From assembly GCA_965276825.1 (NCBI GenBank), contig OZ255630.1, positions 2,356,001 through 2,420,000 on the forward strand: 64,000 nt of DNA. The letters run 5' to 3'. The notes beneath the pieces were generated by a model. The model saw nothing but the letters and a program-made list of their open reading frames with translations, did not search any database and was not told the origin of the DNA. The position numbers were made by a program, and so were the translations under genes. The stretch comes from G965276765 sp965276825. GTDB taxonomy: Bacteria; Actinomycetota; Acidimicrobiia; Acidimicrobiales; Palsa-688. Positions within the stretch are counted from its first letter, which is position 1; every line of letters begins with the position of its first letter. Positions 16,356 to 25,342 of this stretch are shown one piece after another.

Positions 16356-17669
16356 ATGACCGCCGACAGCAGCGTCGTGACCGACCTGCGGGTCGAGGTG
16401 CTCGCCACCCTCTCCGAGCGCGAGCGCGGCCTACAGGCGACGGGCAGGGCGCCACTGGGCACGGCCGACGAGCAGGCGTTGGGACGCCAGCTGATCGCCG
16501 AGGCGTTGGAGCGCCGCGCCCGCCAGGCGGTGACCTCCGGGCAGCCGGTCATGTCACCGTCGGCCGAGGACGAGCTGGCCCGAGCCACCTTCGACGCCCT
16601 ATTCCGCCTGAACCGACTCCAGCGGCTGCTCGACGACCCGGGGATCGAGAACATCAACGCCAACGGGGCCGACCAGGTGTGGGTCCGCTACGCCGACGGA
16701 CGGCGAGAACAGGTCGAGCCGATCGCCTCCTCGGACGAGGAGCTGGAGGAGATGCTGCGCACCGCGGCGGCCCGGACCGGGATCGGCGAGCGCCGCTTCG
16801 ACCGCGGCTCCCCCCGGCTCTCGCTCCAGCTGCCCGACGGTTCGCGGCTGTTCGCGTTGATGGCGGTGGCCGCCCGGCCGTGCCTGTCGATCCGCCGGCA
16901 CCGCTACCTGCGCATCACCGCCGACGAGCTGATCGGCCTGGGCACCTTGGACATCGCGTTGCGTGAGTTCGTGCGCTCGGTGATGTTGGCCCGCAAGTCG
17001 TGCATCATCTGCGGCGGGACCGGCGCTGGCAAGACGACCCTGCTCCGGGCGATGGCGGCGGACATCCCGCCCACCGAGCGGCTGGTCACCATCGAGGACT
17101 CCCTCGAGCTGGGCCTGGACCGCTTTCCCGATCTACACCCCGACGTGGTCGCCCTGGAGGCCCGCGAACCCAACCTTGAGGGCGAGGGCGGGGTCAGCCT
17201 GGCCGAGCTGGTCCGCTGGGCGCTGCGCATGAGCCCGGACCGGGTGATCGTCGGCGAGGCCCGCGGGGAAGAGGTCTTGGCCTTGTTGAACGCCATGTCG
17301 CAGGGCACCGACGGGTCCATGGCGACGCTGCATGCGTCGTCGTCGCGGGGTGCGTTCTCCAAGCTCGCCACCTATGCCGTGCAGGCCCCCGAGCGCCTGC
17401 CGCTGGAAGCCACCAACCTGCTGGTGGCGAACGCGGTCCACTTCGTGATCCACCTGGCCCAAGACGGCGACCGCCGGTACGTGTCGTCGATCCGGGAGGT
17501 GGTCGATGCCGAAGGGCCGATGGTCGTCTCCAACGAGATCTTCCGCCCCGGCCCCGACGGCCGGGCCGTCCCCGGCGCCCCGCTGCGCAACGAGACCCTC
17601 GACCAGCTGGTCGCCGTCGGCTTCGACCCGGGCCTGTTGGACCGGCCACAGGGGTGGTGGGAGCAGTGA
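16356..17669 (+). CDS. tadA: Tad/Flp pilus secretion ATPase (CpaF/TadA)
   Basis: 437 residues of the GspE/VirB11-like ATPase family, CpaF branch. The N-terminal half contains ENINANGADQVWVRYADG, typical of CpaF; Walker A is GGTGAGKTT near residue 222, the Asp box is ERLVTIEDSLELGL, Walker B is RVIVGEARGEEVLAL near 295, and the His box is GSMATLHASS. It powers assembly of the pilus from the cytoplasmic face. The C-terminus overlaps the TadB start (GTGA). All catalytic motifs are present, so the ATPase should be active. Confidence 0.92.
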   Translation: MTADSSVVTDLRVEVLATLSERERGLQATGRAPLGTADEQALGRQLIAEALERRARQAVTSGQPVMSPSAEDELARATFDALFRLNRLQRLLDDPGIENINANGADQVWVRYADGRREQVEPIASSDEELEEMLRTAAARTGIGERRFDRGSPRLSLQLPDGSRLFALMAVAARPCLSIRRHRYLRITADELIGLGTLDIALREFVRSVMLARKSCIICGGTGAGKTTLLRAMAADIPPTERLVTIEDSLELGLDRFPDLHPDVVALEAREPNLEGEGGVSLAELVRWALRMSPDRVIVGEARGEEVLALLNAMSQGTDGSMATLHASSSRGAFSKLATYAVQAPERLPLEATNLLVANAVHFVIHLAQDGDRRYVSSIREVVDAEGPMVVSNEIFRPGPDGRAVPGAPLRNETLDQLVAVGFDPGLLDRPQGWWEQ

Positions 17670-18535
17670 CCGCCCTCGCCGCCCTGTGCGGAGCCGGGGT
17701 CGGCCTCGGGCTCCTCCTGGTCGTCGCCGGCTGGCGCGGCGTGGACCTGCCCCGGCCGACGCGGAACTCGACCCGGCCGAAGGTGGAACGGGCCAACCTG
17801 CGAATCGGGCTGGCCGTCGGCGCCGCCGTGGTGGTCGGCGCGGCCACCGGTTGGCCTGTCGGCGCCCTGTTGGCCGCCCTGGCCGGCTGGGGCGCCCCCG
17901 GGCTACTGACTGGCGCCAAGGGCGGCACTTTGGCGGTGGCGCGCATCGAGGCCATAGCGGGGTGGGCGGAGATGCTGCGCGACACCATGGCCGGCGCCGC
18001 CGGATTGGAGCAGGCCATCGCCGCCACCGCCACCGTCGCCCCGTTGCCCATCCGGGCCGAAGTCGCCACCCTTGCCGTCCGTCTGGAAGGCGAACGGCTC
18101 GCCCCGGCACTGCGGGCCTTCGCCGACGATGTGGCCGATCCGACCTGCGACCTGGTCGTCGCCGCCCTGATCCTGGCCGCCGAGCACCAGGCTCAACGCC
18201 TCGGCGAGCTCTTGGGCTCCCTCGCCCAAGCGGCCCGGGACCAGGCCACCATGCGCCTACGGGTCGAGGCCGGCCGGGCACGGACCCGCACCTCGGTCCG
18301 GGTGATCGTGGGTGCCACCGGCGGCCTCGCCTTGGGGCTGGCGATCCTCAACCGCGGCTACCTCGCCCCCTACGACACCGCGGTAGGCCAGCTCGTCCTC
18401 CTCCTCGTCGGCGGGGTGTTCGCGGCGGCGTTCATGTGGCTGGCGAAGATGACCCGACCGGCCACCGTCGAGCGGTTCCTCGGCAATGGCGCTGCGCTCG
18501 CCAACCGGGACGGGCTTTCCGAGGTGCGGTCGTGA
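17666..18535 (+). CDS. tadB: Tad pilus inner-membrane platform protein TadB
   Basis: 289 residues of the type II secretion F (GspF) family. Transmembrane segments are at residues about 3-22, 45-80 (two), 205-225 and 240-262; the cytoplasmic loop carries EMLRDTMAGAAGLEQAIAAT, the GspF core. GTG 17666 overlaps the tadA stop as GTGA; a second GTG at 17654 is possible. TadB and TadC together form the membrane platform that the TadA ATPase acts on. It overlaps tadC at 18532-18535 as well. Confidence 0.88.
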   Translation: MTALAALCGAGVGLGLLLVVAGWRGVDLPRPTRNSTRPKVERANLRIGLAVGAAVVVGAATGWPVGALLAALAGWGAPGLLTGAKGGTLAVARIEAIAGWAEMLRDTMAGAAGLEQAIAATATVAPLPIRAEVATLAVRLEGERLAPALRAFADDVADPTCDLVVAALILAAEHQAQRLGELLGSLAQAARDQATMRLRVEAGRARTRTSVRVIVGATGGLALGLAILNRGYLAPYDTAVGQLVLLLVGGVFAAAFMWLAKMTRPATVERFLGNGAALANRDGLSEVRS

Positions 18536-19440
18536 TCCTGCCCCTTGTCTGTGGTGCCGGGGTCGGCGCCGGACTGCTGCTGATCGTTCGCGGCCTCTAC
18601 CCGCCCCGGCCCTCCCTCGCCCAAGCCCTCGCCCAACTGCGCCGGCTCCCCGAGGTCGCCTCGGTCGTCGTCCCAGAGGCGGACGGCGGGTTCGCCGCCC
18701 GGCTCGGTCGCCCACTGGCCGACGCCTTGGTTCGCGCCGGGGCCGGCTGGCTGCTCCCGGCAACGGTGCGCCGTGATCTCGCCGTATTGGGCCGCAGCCC
18801 GGAGCGTCATCTGGCCGAGAAGGTCACCTTGGCGCTCGTCGGGCTGCTGTTCCTCCCCGCCGTCGCCGCGCTGTTGCTCGTGGGCGGCGCCCATCTGCCG
18901 GTGATGGTCCCACTGTGGGCGTCGTTGATCGGTGCGGTGGCCGGCTTCGTCCTGCCCGACCTCGGCATCCACGCCGACGCCGGTCGGCGGCGCCGGGACT
19001 TCCGCCACGCCCTGTCCAGCTTCCTCGACCTCGTCGTCGTGGCCCTAGCCGGCGGTGGCGGGGTCGAGACCGCGCTAGGCGACGCGGCCAGCGTCGGTGC
19101 CGGCTGGGCGTTCGCCTACCTGCGCCGAGCGCTCGACCAGGCCCGCCTGGCCCGAGAGACACCCTGGGCTGCCCTCGGCCGCCTCGGGAACGAGCTCGGC
19201 GTCGGCGAGCTGTCCGAGCTGGCCGCCAGCGTCTCCCTAGCCGGCACCGAAGGCGCCAAGGTCCGGGCCTCGCTGGCCGCCAAAGCCGCCTCGCTTCGCA
19301 CCCACGAGCTGGCCGAAGCCGAGACCGCCGACCAGGCCGCCACCGAACGCATGAGCCTCCCCGTCGTCCTCCTCTTCGCCGGGTTCCTCGTCTTCCTCGG
19401 CTACCCGGCCGTCGAGAAAGTCCTCACCGGCCTCGGATAG
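18532..19440 (+). CDS. tadC: Tad pilus inner-membrane platform protein TadC
   Basis: 302 residues, also GspF-type. It starts at the GTG overlapping the tadB stop (GTGA); the same frame is open further upstream but only as an artefact of GC bias. Helices lie near residues 3-20, 100-125, 130-150 and 275-298. The cytoplasmic core has SFLDLVVVALAGGGGVETAL, matching the GspF repeat. It partners TadB. A 46-bp gap separates it from the pilin gene. Confidence 0.88.
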   Translation: MILPLVCGAGVGAGLLLIVRGLYPPRPSLAQALAQLRRLPEVASVVVPEADGGFAARLGRPLADALVRAGAGWLLPATVRRDLAVLGRSPERHLAEKVTLALVGLLFLPAVAALLLVGGAHLPVMVPLWASLIGAVAGFVLPDLGIHADAGRRRRDFRHALSSFLDLVVVALAGGGGVETALGDAASVGAGWAFAYLRRALDQARLARETPWAALGRLGNELGVGELSELAASVSLAGTEGAKVRASLAAKAASLRTHELAEAETADQAATERMSLPVVLLFAGFLVFLGYPAVEKVLTGLG

Positions 19441-19486
19441 CCCAGCAACACCAACAGAAAGAAGGCAATGACATGAAGGAGTCGCC

Positions 19487-19690
19487 GTGTTTTCCGAACT
19501 GACCATCCTCCGCCACCTCATCCAAACCCTCAACCTGCGATGGCAGACCCTGCGGGCTGATCCCGAAGCCGGCTACTCCACCGAAGCCGTCATCGTCACC
19601 GCGCTCCTCGCCGCGCTGGCGCTCACCGCGGTGGGCATCATCGTCGCCAAGGTCGTCGCCTCAGCCCACAACATCAACACCGGCCCCTGA
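19487..19690 (+). CDS. Flp-type major pilin candidate
   Basis: 67 residues. A short charged leader ends in RADPEAGYSTEAVIVTALLA, followed by one hydrophobic helix (ALALTAVGIIVAKVVA) and a few polar residues, the Flp pilin layout. The processing region has glycine and a downstream glutamate, but the spacing is G-Y-S-T-E, one residue shorter than the usual G(x4)E if cleavage follows the glycine; cleavage after the preceding alanine would restore position +5. GTG 19487 has AAGGAG 6 bases upstream, lying inside a 9-codon mini-ORF (19473-19502). The prepilin peptidase at 24190 would process it. Confidence 0.75.
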   Translation: MFSELTILRHLIQTLNLRWQTLRADPEAGYSTEAVIVTALLAALALTAVGIIVAKVVASAHNINTGP

Positions 19691-19927
19691 GCCCACGGTG
19701 GGCACCGTCTGTAGGGAGGCAGGAAAGATCACGAATGCGCCGCCTACTTGGCGAACGCATGGCGAATGGGCCGTCGAAATGGCGAACCGTACCGATCACA
19801 CCCCAGGCGGGACCAGTCTCGACGGACCATCGGGCCACCGAGCGAACTGGCGGTTACCAAGGACTTGGTTGGTTCATCAACGTCGGCGCCGACAGCGTGG
19901 GCGCCACGCCGTCCCCACTCCACTGAC

Positions 19928-20530
19928 ATGAGAGGCCCAGATCATGAAGGGAGAAAGCGTCAACTGCGATACCAATACGATGACACACGACCGAACGACC
20001 GCCGCCGTCTGAGCGCGTTCTCCCAGGGCCGCTTCGACAACAAGGCCGTCAATTCGCCAAGTTCAGGGAATCCCTACACCGTCACCGCCGCCGCCCAGTC
20101 CTTTGATCTGCCGGCCCGACGCAGCCGCCGTGTCCGTCGCACCCTCAAACGCGACGAACGCGGGGCGGTCGCAGCCGAGTTGGTCATCGCCACGCCGCTC
20201 CTGCTGTTGCTGATCATGGGGGTCATCCAGTTCGCCCTCTGGCAGCACGCCGAGCACATCGGCTCCGCCGTCGCCCAACAAGGCCTCGCAGTAGGCCGGC
20301 TCCAAGGCGAGAGCGCAGCGGCCGGCCAGGCACAAGCACAGAGCGTCCTGCATCAGCTCGGATCGAGCGTGCTGGCAAACGCCAACATCACTGCTGCCCG
20401 GACCAACGCCGTCACCACGGTGACCGTGACCGGCCACGCCGAGAGCATCGTCGGGCTGTTCTCGCTCCCGGTCAAGGCGGTCGCCACCGGACCCACCGAG
20501 ATCTACACCAACCCGGCCCAAGCCCCATGA
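19928..20530 (+). CDS. TadE-like minor pilin
   Basis: 200 residues if it starts at ATG 19928. The first 75 residues are basic and unlike a pilin, so the true start may be later, though no good in-frame ATG or GTG was seen. The pilin part begins KRDERGAVAAELVIATPLLL, with cleavage expected after the glycine-preceding site and glutamate at +5, followed by the helix LLLIMGVIQFALWQHAEHIG and a beta-rich C-terminus. The gap 19691-19927 before it holds no supported gene. The stop overlaps the next gene start as ATGA. Confidence 0.75.
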   Translation: MRGPDHEGRKRQLRYQYDDTRPNDRRRLSAFSQGRFDNKAVNSPSSGNPYTVTAAAQSFDLPARRSRRVRRTLKRDERGAVAAELVIATPLLLLLIMGVIQFALWQHAEHIGSAVAQQGLAVGRLQGESAAAGQAQAQSVLHQLGSSVLANANITAARTNAVTTVTVTGHAESIVGLFSLPVKAVATGPTEIYTNPAQAP

Positions 20531-20970
20531 CCGGCCAGCGCACCCGATTCCTGGGCCGGCTGCACCGCGACGAACGAGGCAGCGTCACTACGGAGCTGGT
20601 CCTGCTCACCCCGCTGCTCGTCCTGCTCCTGTTGTTCGTGGTCGCCCTCGGCCGGCTCTCCGGGGCGCGCCTCGACGTCGACGGGGCGGCGGCCCAAGCG
20701 GCGCGGGCCGCCTCTATCGCCCGCGACCCGAGCACCGCAACGGCCATGGCCACCCAGACTGCCACGGCCGCGCTGGGCTCGGACCACGTCACCTGTGCCC
20801 AGCTCACCGTCAACACCGACACCGCCCAGTTCGCCCCTGGTGGCTCGGTGGCGGTCACCGTCACCTGCCACGTCGCCCTCTCCGACCTCATCGGACTCCG
20901 GCTCCCCGCCTCGGAGTCAGTCAGCTCACGGGCCACCGCGGTCATCGACGTCTACCGGGCGGCCCAATGA
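20527..20970 (+). CDS. TadE/TadF-like minor pilin
   Basis: 147 residues. The N-terminus RDERGSVTTELVLLTPLLVL matches a TadE prepilin site with glutamate at +5 relative to glycine, then a hydrophobic helix to LFVVALGRL and a domain with GARLDVDGAAAQAARAASIA, typical of TadE. A small beta-rich C-terminus has two cysteines (VTCAQL, VTCHV) that could form a disulphide. It is coupled on both sides by ATGA overlaps. It probably sits at the pilus tip or base as a pseudopilin. Confidence 0.85.
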   Translation: MTGQRTRFLGRLHRDERGSVTTELVLLTPLLVLLLLFVVALGRLSGARLDVDGAAAQAARAASIARDPSTATAMATQTATAALGSDHVTCAQLTVNTDTAQFAPGGSVAVTVTCHVALSDLIGLRLPASESVSSRATAVIDVYRAAQ

Positions 20971-21419
20971 CCGCCGCCGTCCGACGGCTGCGAGCCCGGC
21001 TCGGCGAACAAGAGGCGGGGATGGTTACCGCCTTCGTGGTCATCTTCACCCTGGCGCTGTTGCTCATGGCCGGACTCGTCCTCGACGGCGGCCTTGCTCT
21101 GGCCGCCCGGGTCCGCGCCATCGACGACGCCCAAGCCGCCGCCCGGGCCGGCGCCCAGGCCATCGACATCCCCACCTATCGGGCCACCGGCCAGATCACC
21201 CTCGACCCCATCCAGGCCACCGCCGACGCACAGCACTACCTCGCGGCGGCCGGCAACACCGGCACCGTGACGGTCGACGGCAACCAGGTCACGGTGACCG
21301 TCACCATCACCCAGCCCACCCAGCTCCTCGACCTGGCCGGCATCAGCCACTTCACCGAGACCGGCAACGGGACGGCCACAGCCGAACAGGGCAACAATCA
21401 GATCGCCGGTGGGCCATGA
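20967..21419 (+). CDS. TadG-like pilus-associated protein
   Basis: 150 residues. The N-terminus LGEQEAGMVTAFVVIFTLAL resembles the TadE/TadG hydrophobic start but lacks the +5 glutamate, so it is probably not processed or methylated like a pilin. The helix is followed by LVLDGGLALAARVRAIDDAQ and AARAGAQAID, a hallmark of TadG-like (Flp pilus assembly) proteins, and a beta-rich tail. ATGA overlaps join it to the previous and next genes. It is likely a short anchor or assembly protein. Confidence 0.8.
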   Translation: MTAAVRRLRARLGEQEAGMVTAFVVIFTLALLLMAGLVLDGGLALAARVRAIDDAQAAARAGAQAIDIPTYRATGQITLDPIQATADAQHYLAAAGNTGTVTVDGNQVTVTVTITQPTQLLDLAGISHFTETGNGTATAEQGNNQIAGGP

Positions 21420-24193
21420 CCCGCCTCGGGCCACTTGTTAAGGGCCTCTGCGCCCTGGTGCTCCTCGCCGTCTTGGTGGTCGGCATCCCCTGGGCGCTGT
21501 GGCACTTCGTCGGCTGGCCTCTCCCACACCACGTCCCCTCCGCCGGCCAAGTCGGCCGTGCTCTCAACCGCCAAGGCATCCCCAACCAAACCCTCGTCGA
21601 CGCCCTGGCGGTGGTCGTGTGGATCACCTGGGCCGTCCTCGTCGCGTCGGTCGCTGTCGAGATCCCCGCTGCCCTCTCCGGCCGACACGCACCCCGGCTG
21701 CCCCTCGCCGGCGTCTTCCAGCCGATCACCGGACGCCTCGTCGTCGCCGTCATCGTCGCCGGCCTCAGCCTCGTCCCCCGGCCCGGCCACCTGACCACGC
21801 CCGGATCGACCGGCGGCGGCCTTTCCGCTGCCACGGCGCGCCGCCCGGTCGCTGCCCTGGTCCTGAAAGACGCGGCCCTCACCGACGCCAGCCGACCGCT
21901 CACGACCAGCAACTCGGCCACCCCCGCCGCGGCGAACGGAACCAGGCCGCCGAACGCCATAACGCCGGCCGCCCCGTCGCCGGGCGCCTCGACCACCTAC
22001 GTCGTCCGACGCGGCGACACCCTCTGGGGCATCGCCGAACGACAGCTCGGCGACCCCCTGCGATGGTCCGAGATCTACCAGCTCAACGAAGGCCGACCTC
22101 AACCCGACGGGGCCACCCTCACCGACCCCCACTGGATCGACCCCGGCTGGGCCCTCGTCCTACCCTCACCACCCACTCCCACCGCAGCACCGTCGACGGC
22201 GATGCCATCCCCTCCACCGGCACCCGTCACCCCACCGGCACCGGGACCGGGACCCACGACCGAGCCGACCACGACCGCGCCAGGACCTGTCTCGCTTCCA
22301 GCGCCTGCCCACCACGACACCTCACCGACGACGGCTGTCGCGCCGCATCCCGCCGCTCACACCGCCGAGCCGGTGCGCTTGCCGTCAGGGTCGGTAGTCG
22401 CTGGCTCCTTCGCCGCCGGTGTCCTCTCCGCCGTCGCCCTCGGCCGCCTTCGCCGCCGCCACGCCTACCGCTACCGGCCACCGGAGCCCGGCCGGAACCT
22501 CACCCGCGAGCCCCTCCGGCCGACGCTACGCCACCTCGCCGACCCCTCCGGCACCGACACCGATCAGGAACCCGCGACCGATCCGGGCGTGGTGCCCGTC
22601 GCTCCATTCGACGACGACGAACGCCGCCAGGACCCCGGCCACCTGGAGGTCGGCACTCGCGACGGCAGACCCGTCGTGATCGAGATGACCGACCTGTCCG
22701 GCATGGCGCTGTGTGGGCCGGGAACCGACGACATCGCCCGGGCCGTCGTCGCCGGTCTGCTCGTGCGGGCCGGCCCCGGCGCCGCCGAGATCCTGCTCAC
22801 CGCCGACCTCGCCGAGCGGCTCCTACCCGGCCTGCGTCCCGACCCGGCGATTCGCCGAGTCGGATCGACCGACCACGCGGCCCGGGCGATCGAATCGGAG
22901 ATCATCGCCCGGACCCGGCGCCTCGACGCGGCAGACGCTCCCGACGCCGCCAGCTTCCGGGCCGCCAACCCCGAGAACCCCCTACCGCTACTCGCGACGT
23001 TCGTCGACGACGTCCCCGCCCCCTCACTCGGGCGATGGGCCGCACTGCTCACCAACGCACCGCGGCTCGGCATCGCCGTGATCTTCCTGGGTGAGAATCC
23101 CCTCAGCACCAGTCGGCTGGTCACCGACACCAGCCGCACCGTCACCCATGCCGAGCCGACCACGCTCAACGACCGCCTCGCCAGTGTCCAGCTCTTCGGC
23201 CTTCGGGGCGACGAGGCGGTCGAGCTGCTCGGTGCGGTGGCCGACAGCCACGACGAGTACTCCGACGACGCAGACCTCCTGGACGACGAGGTCGAGGGCG
23301 GCGAGGCGATCACCATCCTCCACCCGCCCCACCGGAACGGCGATAGCGCCGTGCGTGCCAAGCAGGTAGCGGAACCCTTGCCCGAGCAGTCGCTCCCCAA
23401 CGCGAATGGTGAGCGCTCGATCGTCGTCCACATGCTCGGCTCGTTCCGCATCACCGTGGACGGCGAGCCGGTCACGAGCGGGCTGCGCGGCCGGGCCAAG
23501 GCCCTGTTCGCCTGGTACCTGCTCCGCCCCGAAGGTGCTACGAGCGACGAGGCCGTCGATGCCCTGTGGCCGAACACCGACTCCGATCAGGTCCGCAGGC
23601 AGTTCTGGCGTCCCTTCGGCGATCTGCGCGCCCGGTTCCGCAGCGCGGGCGATGACGCCCTCGACGTGCTGGAGAAGACCGGCGAGCACTACCGGCCCAA
23701 CCCGGCCGAGATCAGCTGCGACCTTTGGGTGTTCCAGGCTGGACTCGCCGAAGCGGCCCATGCCGGCAGCGACGAGACCGCCCGGGTGGCGCTCTCCCGG
23801 GCGGTCGACCTCTACCGAGGCGACCTCCTCCAAGGTGCCGGTTACCCGTGGGTCGAACCGGTCCGCCAGGATCTCCACCGTCGTGCCCTCGATGCGCACC
23901 TCCGCCTGGCCGAGCTCGAAGACCACGCCGGCCGGCCCGACGCCGCAGTCGCCACCCTGGAGCGGGCCATCGACCTGGACCGCTACGCCGAGGAACCCTA
24001 CCGCCGGCTCATGGCCCTGCATTCCGCCCACGGCCGCATCGATGCCGTCACTGCCGCCTGGCAGCTCCTGCAGCGGCGGCTCGCCGATCTCGACGTCGAC
24101 ATGGACGACGCCACCGCCCGGCTCTATCGCTCCCTCACCGCCCCCGACGCCAAACCGCCGACGGGACCTCGTCCGGTCCGGCTGTCGTCGTGA
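21416..24193 (+). CDS. Membrane-spanning LysM-BTAD (SARP-like) regulator of the pilus cluster
   Basis: 925 residues starting at ATG 21416, which overlaps the previous stop. Three N-terminal membrane helices (about 8-30, 62-85, 103-120) are followed by a Pro/Thr-rich segment and a LysM domain (193-250, YVVRRGDTLWGIAERQLGDP). A fourth helix (325-345) returns to the cytoplasm. Residues 350-650 form a region with no recognised family, including LCGPGTDDIARAVVAGLLVR. The C-terminus (668-915) starts VHMLGSFRITVDGEPV and has the helical repeats of a BTAD (bacterial transcriptional activator) domain. This topology would put LysM outside and BTAD inside, suggesting a cell-wall-sensing regulator. DNA binding and signalling are inferred. 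Confidence 0.85.
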   Translation: MTRLGPLVKGLCALVLLAVLVVGIPWALWHFVGWPLPHHVPSAGQVGRALNRQGIPNQTLVDALAVVVWITWAVLVASVAVEIPAALSGRHAPRLPLAGVFQPITGRLVVAVIVAGLSLVPRPGHLTTPGSTGGGLSAATARRPVAALVLKDAALTDASRPLTTSNSATPAAANGTRPPNAITPAAPSPGASTTYVVRRGDTLWGIAERQLGDPLRWSEIYQLNEGRPQPDGATLTDPHWIDPGWALVLPSPPTPTAAPSTAMPSPPPAPVTPPAPGPGPTTEPTTTAPGPVSLPAPAHHDTSPTTAVAPHPAAHTAEPVRLPSGSVVAGSFAAGVLSAVALGRLRRRHAYRYRPPEPGRNLTREPLRPTLRHLADPSGTDTDQEPATDPGVVPVAPFDDDERRQDPGHLEVGTRDGRPVVIEMTDLSGMALCGPGTDDIARAVVAGLLVRAGPGAAEILLTADLAERLLPGLRPDPAIRRVGSTDHAARAIESEIIARTRRLDAADAPDAASFRAANPENPLPLLATFVDDVPAPSLGRWAALLTNAPRLGIAVIFLGENPLSTSRLVTDTSRTVTHAEPTTLNDRLASVQLFGLRGDEAVELLGAVADSHDEYSDDADLLDDEVEGGEAITILHPPHRNGDSAVRAKQVAEPLPEQSLPNANGERSIVVHMLGSFRITVDGEPVTSGLRGRAKALFAWYLLRPEGATSDEAVDALWPNTDSDQVRRQFWRPFGDLRARFRSAGDDALDVLEKTGEHYRPNPAEISCDLWVFQAGLAEAAHAGSDETARVALSRAVDLYRGDLLQGAGYPWVEPVRQDLHRRALDAHLRLAELEDHAGRPDAAVATLERAIDLDRYAEEPYRRLMALHSAHGRIDAVTAAWQLLQRRLADLDVDMDDATARLYRSLTAPDAKPPTGPRPVRLSS

Positions 24194-24756
24194 ACGCCGC
24201 GAAGGTCCTCCCCGGCATCGACACGGCCGCCCGCATCGCGGCTACCTGCATCCTCGGTGCCGGGATCGAAACGGCCATGGCCTGGCGGTTCGGATGGTCC
24301 TCCGCCCTCCCAGCCTTCCTCGCTCTCGGCGCAGCCTCAGCCGTGGTCACCATCACCGATCTCGCCACCCGCAAGATCCCCGAGGCGATCGTGCTTCCGT
24401 CATATCCACTCGCCGCCGCGCTACTCGCCGTGGCGTCGGTATCTCGGGGCCAGTGGTGGGCACTCGCCCGCGGCGGAATCGCCATGGCCGCCCTCGGAGG
24501 ATTCTACCTCGCTATCGGGCTGGCCTTCCCCACCCAGTTCGGCGTCGGCGACATCCAGTGGGCAGGGGTCATCGGCCTTTTCCTCGGATGGCTCGCCTGG
24601 CCGGCGGTCGTGACCGGGACGCTCCTCGCGTTCGTGGCGGCCGCGTTGGCTGTCATGGTGCTCCGGATCGCCGGCCGGGCGGCGAAGGGCCTCGCCCTCC
24701 CGATGGCACCGTTCATGAACGCCGGCGCGCTCGTCGCTATCTGGGCGTTGCGATAG
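24190..24756 (+). CDS. Prepilin peptidase (A24 family, TadV/CpaA-like)
   Basis: 188 residues. GTG 24190 overlaps the regulator stop as GTGA. Six membrane segments can be placed, and both catalytic aspartates of A24 peptidases are present: TDLATRKIPE near residue 57 and GVGDIQWAG (GxGD) near 119. The N-terminal methyltransferase domain of PilD is absent, as in TadV/CpaA. It should cleave the pilin and TadE-like proteins encoded upstream. It is the last gene of the pilus operon. A diverged copy of its last 45 bp is found at 29326-29384. Confidence 0.85.
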   Translation: MNAAKVLPGIDTAARIAATCILGAGIETAMAWRFGWSSALPAFLALGAASAVVTITDLATRKIPEAIVLPSYPLAAALLAVASVSRGQWWALARGGIAMAALGGFYLAIGLAFPTQFGVGDIQWAGVIGLFLGWLAWPAVVTGTLLAFVAAALAVMVLRIAGRAAKGLALPMAPFMNAGALVAIWALR

Positions 24757-24844
24757 TGCGTCCGTTCCCCGACCGGCGCGGCTGCGCCGAGAGAGTCCCG
24801 CAGTCGGAGCCTGGAGCTCGGTCGTTGTCGAACGCCGGTCGGGG

Positions 24845-25261
24845 TCAATCGACCGCGGTTGGTCGGCTGGCAAAACGGGTGACAGCTTCGTCGGAGACGG
24901 GCGCGAAGAGATTGACGAGGTTGCCGTCGGGGTCGCGGAAAAGGATCGAACGGTTCCCCCATGGCATGGTGGTCGGCTCTTGGACCCAGGTGTCCACGTG
25001 AGGCCGCAATCGCTCGTACTCGGCGTCGACGTCCTTGACGCGGAACTCAAGGATCACGCTGCGGTTGGCGGCGGGCTCGGCGGAGCCCATGCCGAACGCG
25101 GCGACGGTCTGGGTGTGGCCGATGGCCAAGGTCGCCAATGGTGAGACGAACTCGGCGAACACGGGGGCCGGGCGCTCGGCGGCGATGCCGGTGACCTGCT
25201 CGTAGAAGGCGACCATGCGGTCAAGGTTGTCGGTGATGATGCGGACGGATGCGAACTCCAT
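24845..25261 (-). CDS. VOC-family protein
   Basis: 138 residues with two beta-alpha-beta modules. It starts MEFASVRIITDNLDRMVAFY and has FRDPDGNLVNLFAP near the end, the common VOC signature of bleomycin-resistance/glyoxalase-type proteins. Typical metal ligands are only partly conserved (the first position is not His), so binding rather than catalysis is possible. It is divergent from the TetR gene, with the palindromic operator at 25292-25310 just 31 bp before its start, and is probably repressed by that TetR. The substrate is unknown. Confidence 0.82.
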   Translation of the reverse strand: MEFASVRIITDNLDRMVAFYEQVTGIAAERPAPVFAEFVSPLATLAIGHTQTVAAFGMGSAEPAANRSVILEFRVKDVDAEYERLRPHVDTWVQEPTTMPWGNRSILFRDPDGNLVNLFAPVSDEAVTRFASRPTAVD

Positions 25262-25291
25262 GTGGACTCCTTCGTTGCGGCAGCGTAGCCG

Positions 25292-25310
25292 CTACGCTAC
25301 GGTAGCGTAG
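25292..25310. promoter_or_regulatory. 19-bp perfect palindrome, TetR operator candidate
   Basis: CTACGCTACGGTAGCGTAG is a perfect palindrome around a central G. It lies between the divergent VOC and TetR genes. A half-overlapping dyad CGTAG-N3-CTACG (25284-25296) may be a second site. The position suits control of both promoters. Confidence 0.7.
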
Positions 25311-25342
25311 TGAGCAGGGCTCAGGGCAAGGAAGCAAATTCG

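Noticed and set aside
19698..19931. A 77-codon gene between the pilin and TadE-like genes
   Set aside because: No ribosome site or family features; composition like off-frame sequence.
20795..21415. Upstream extension of the LysM-BTAD frame
   Set aside because: The extension overlaps two TadE/G-like genes in another frame; the coupled ATG at 21416 is a better start.
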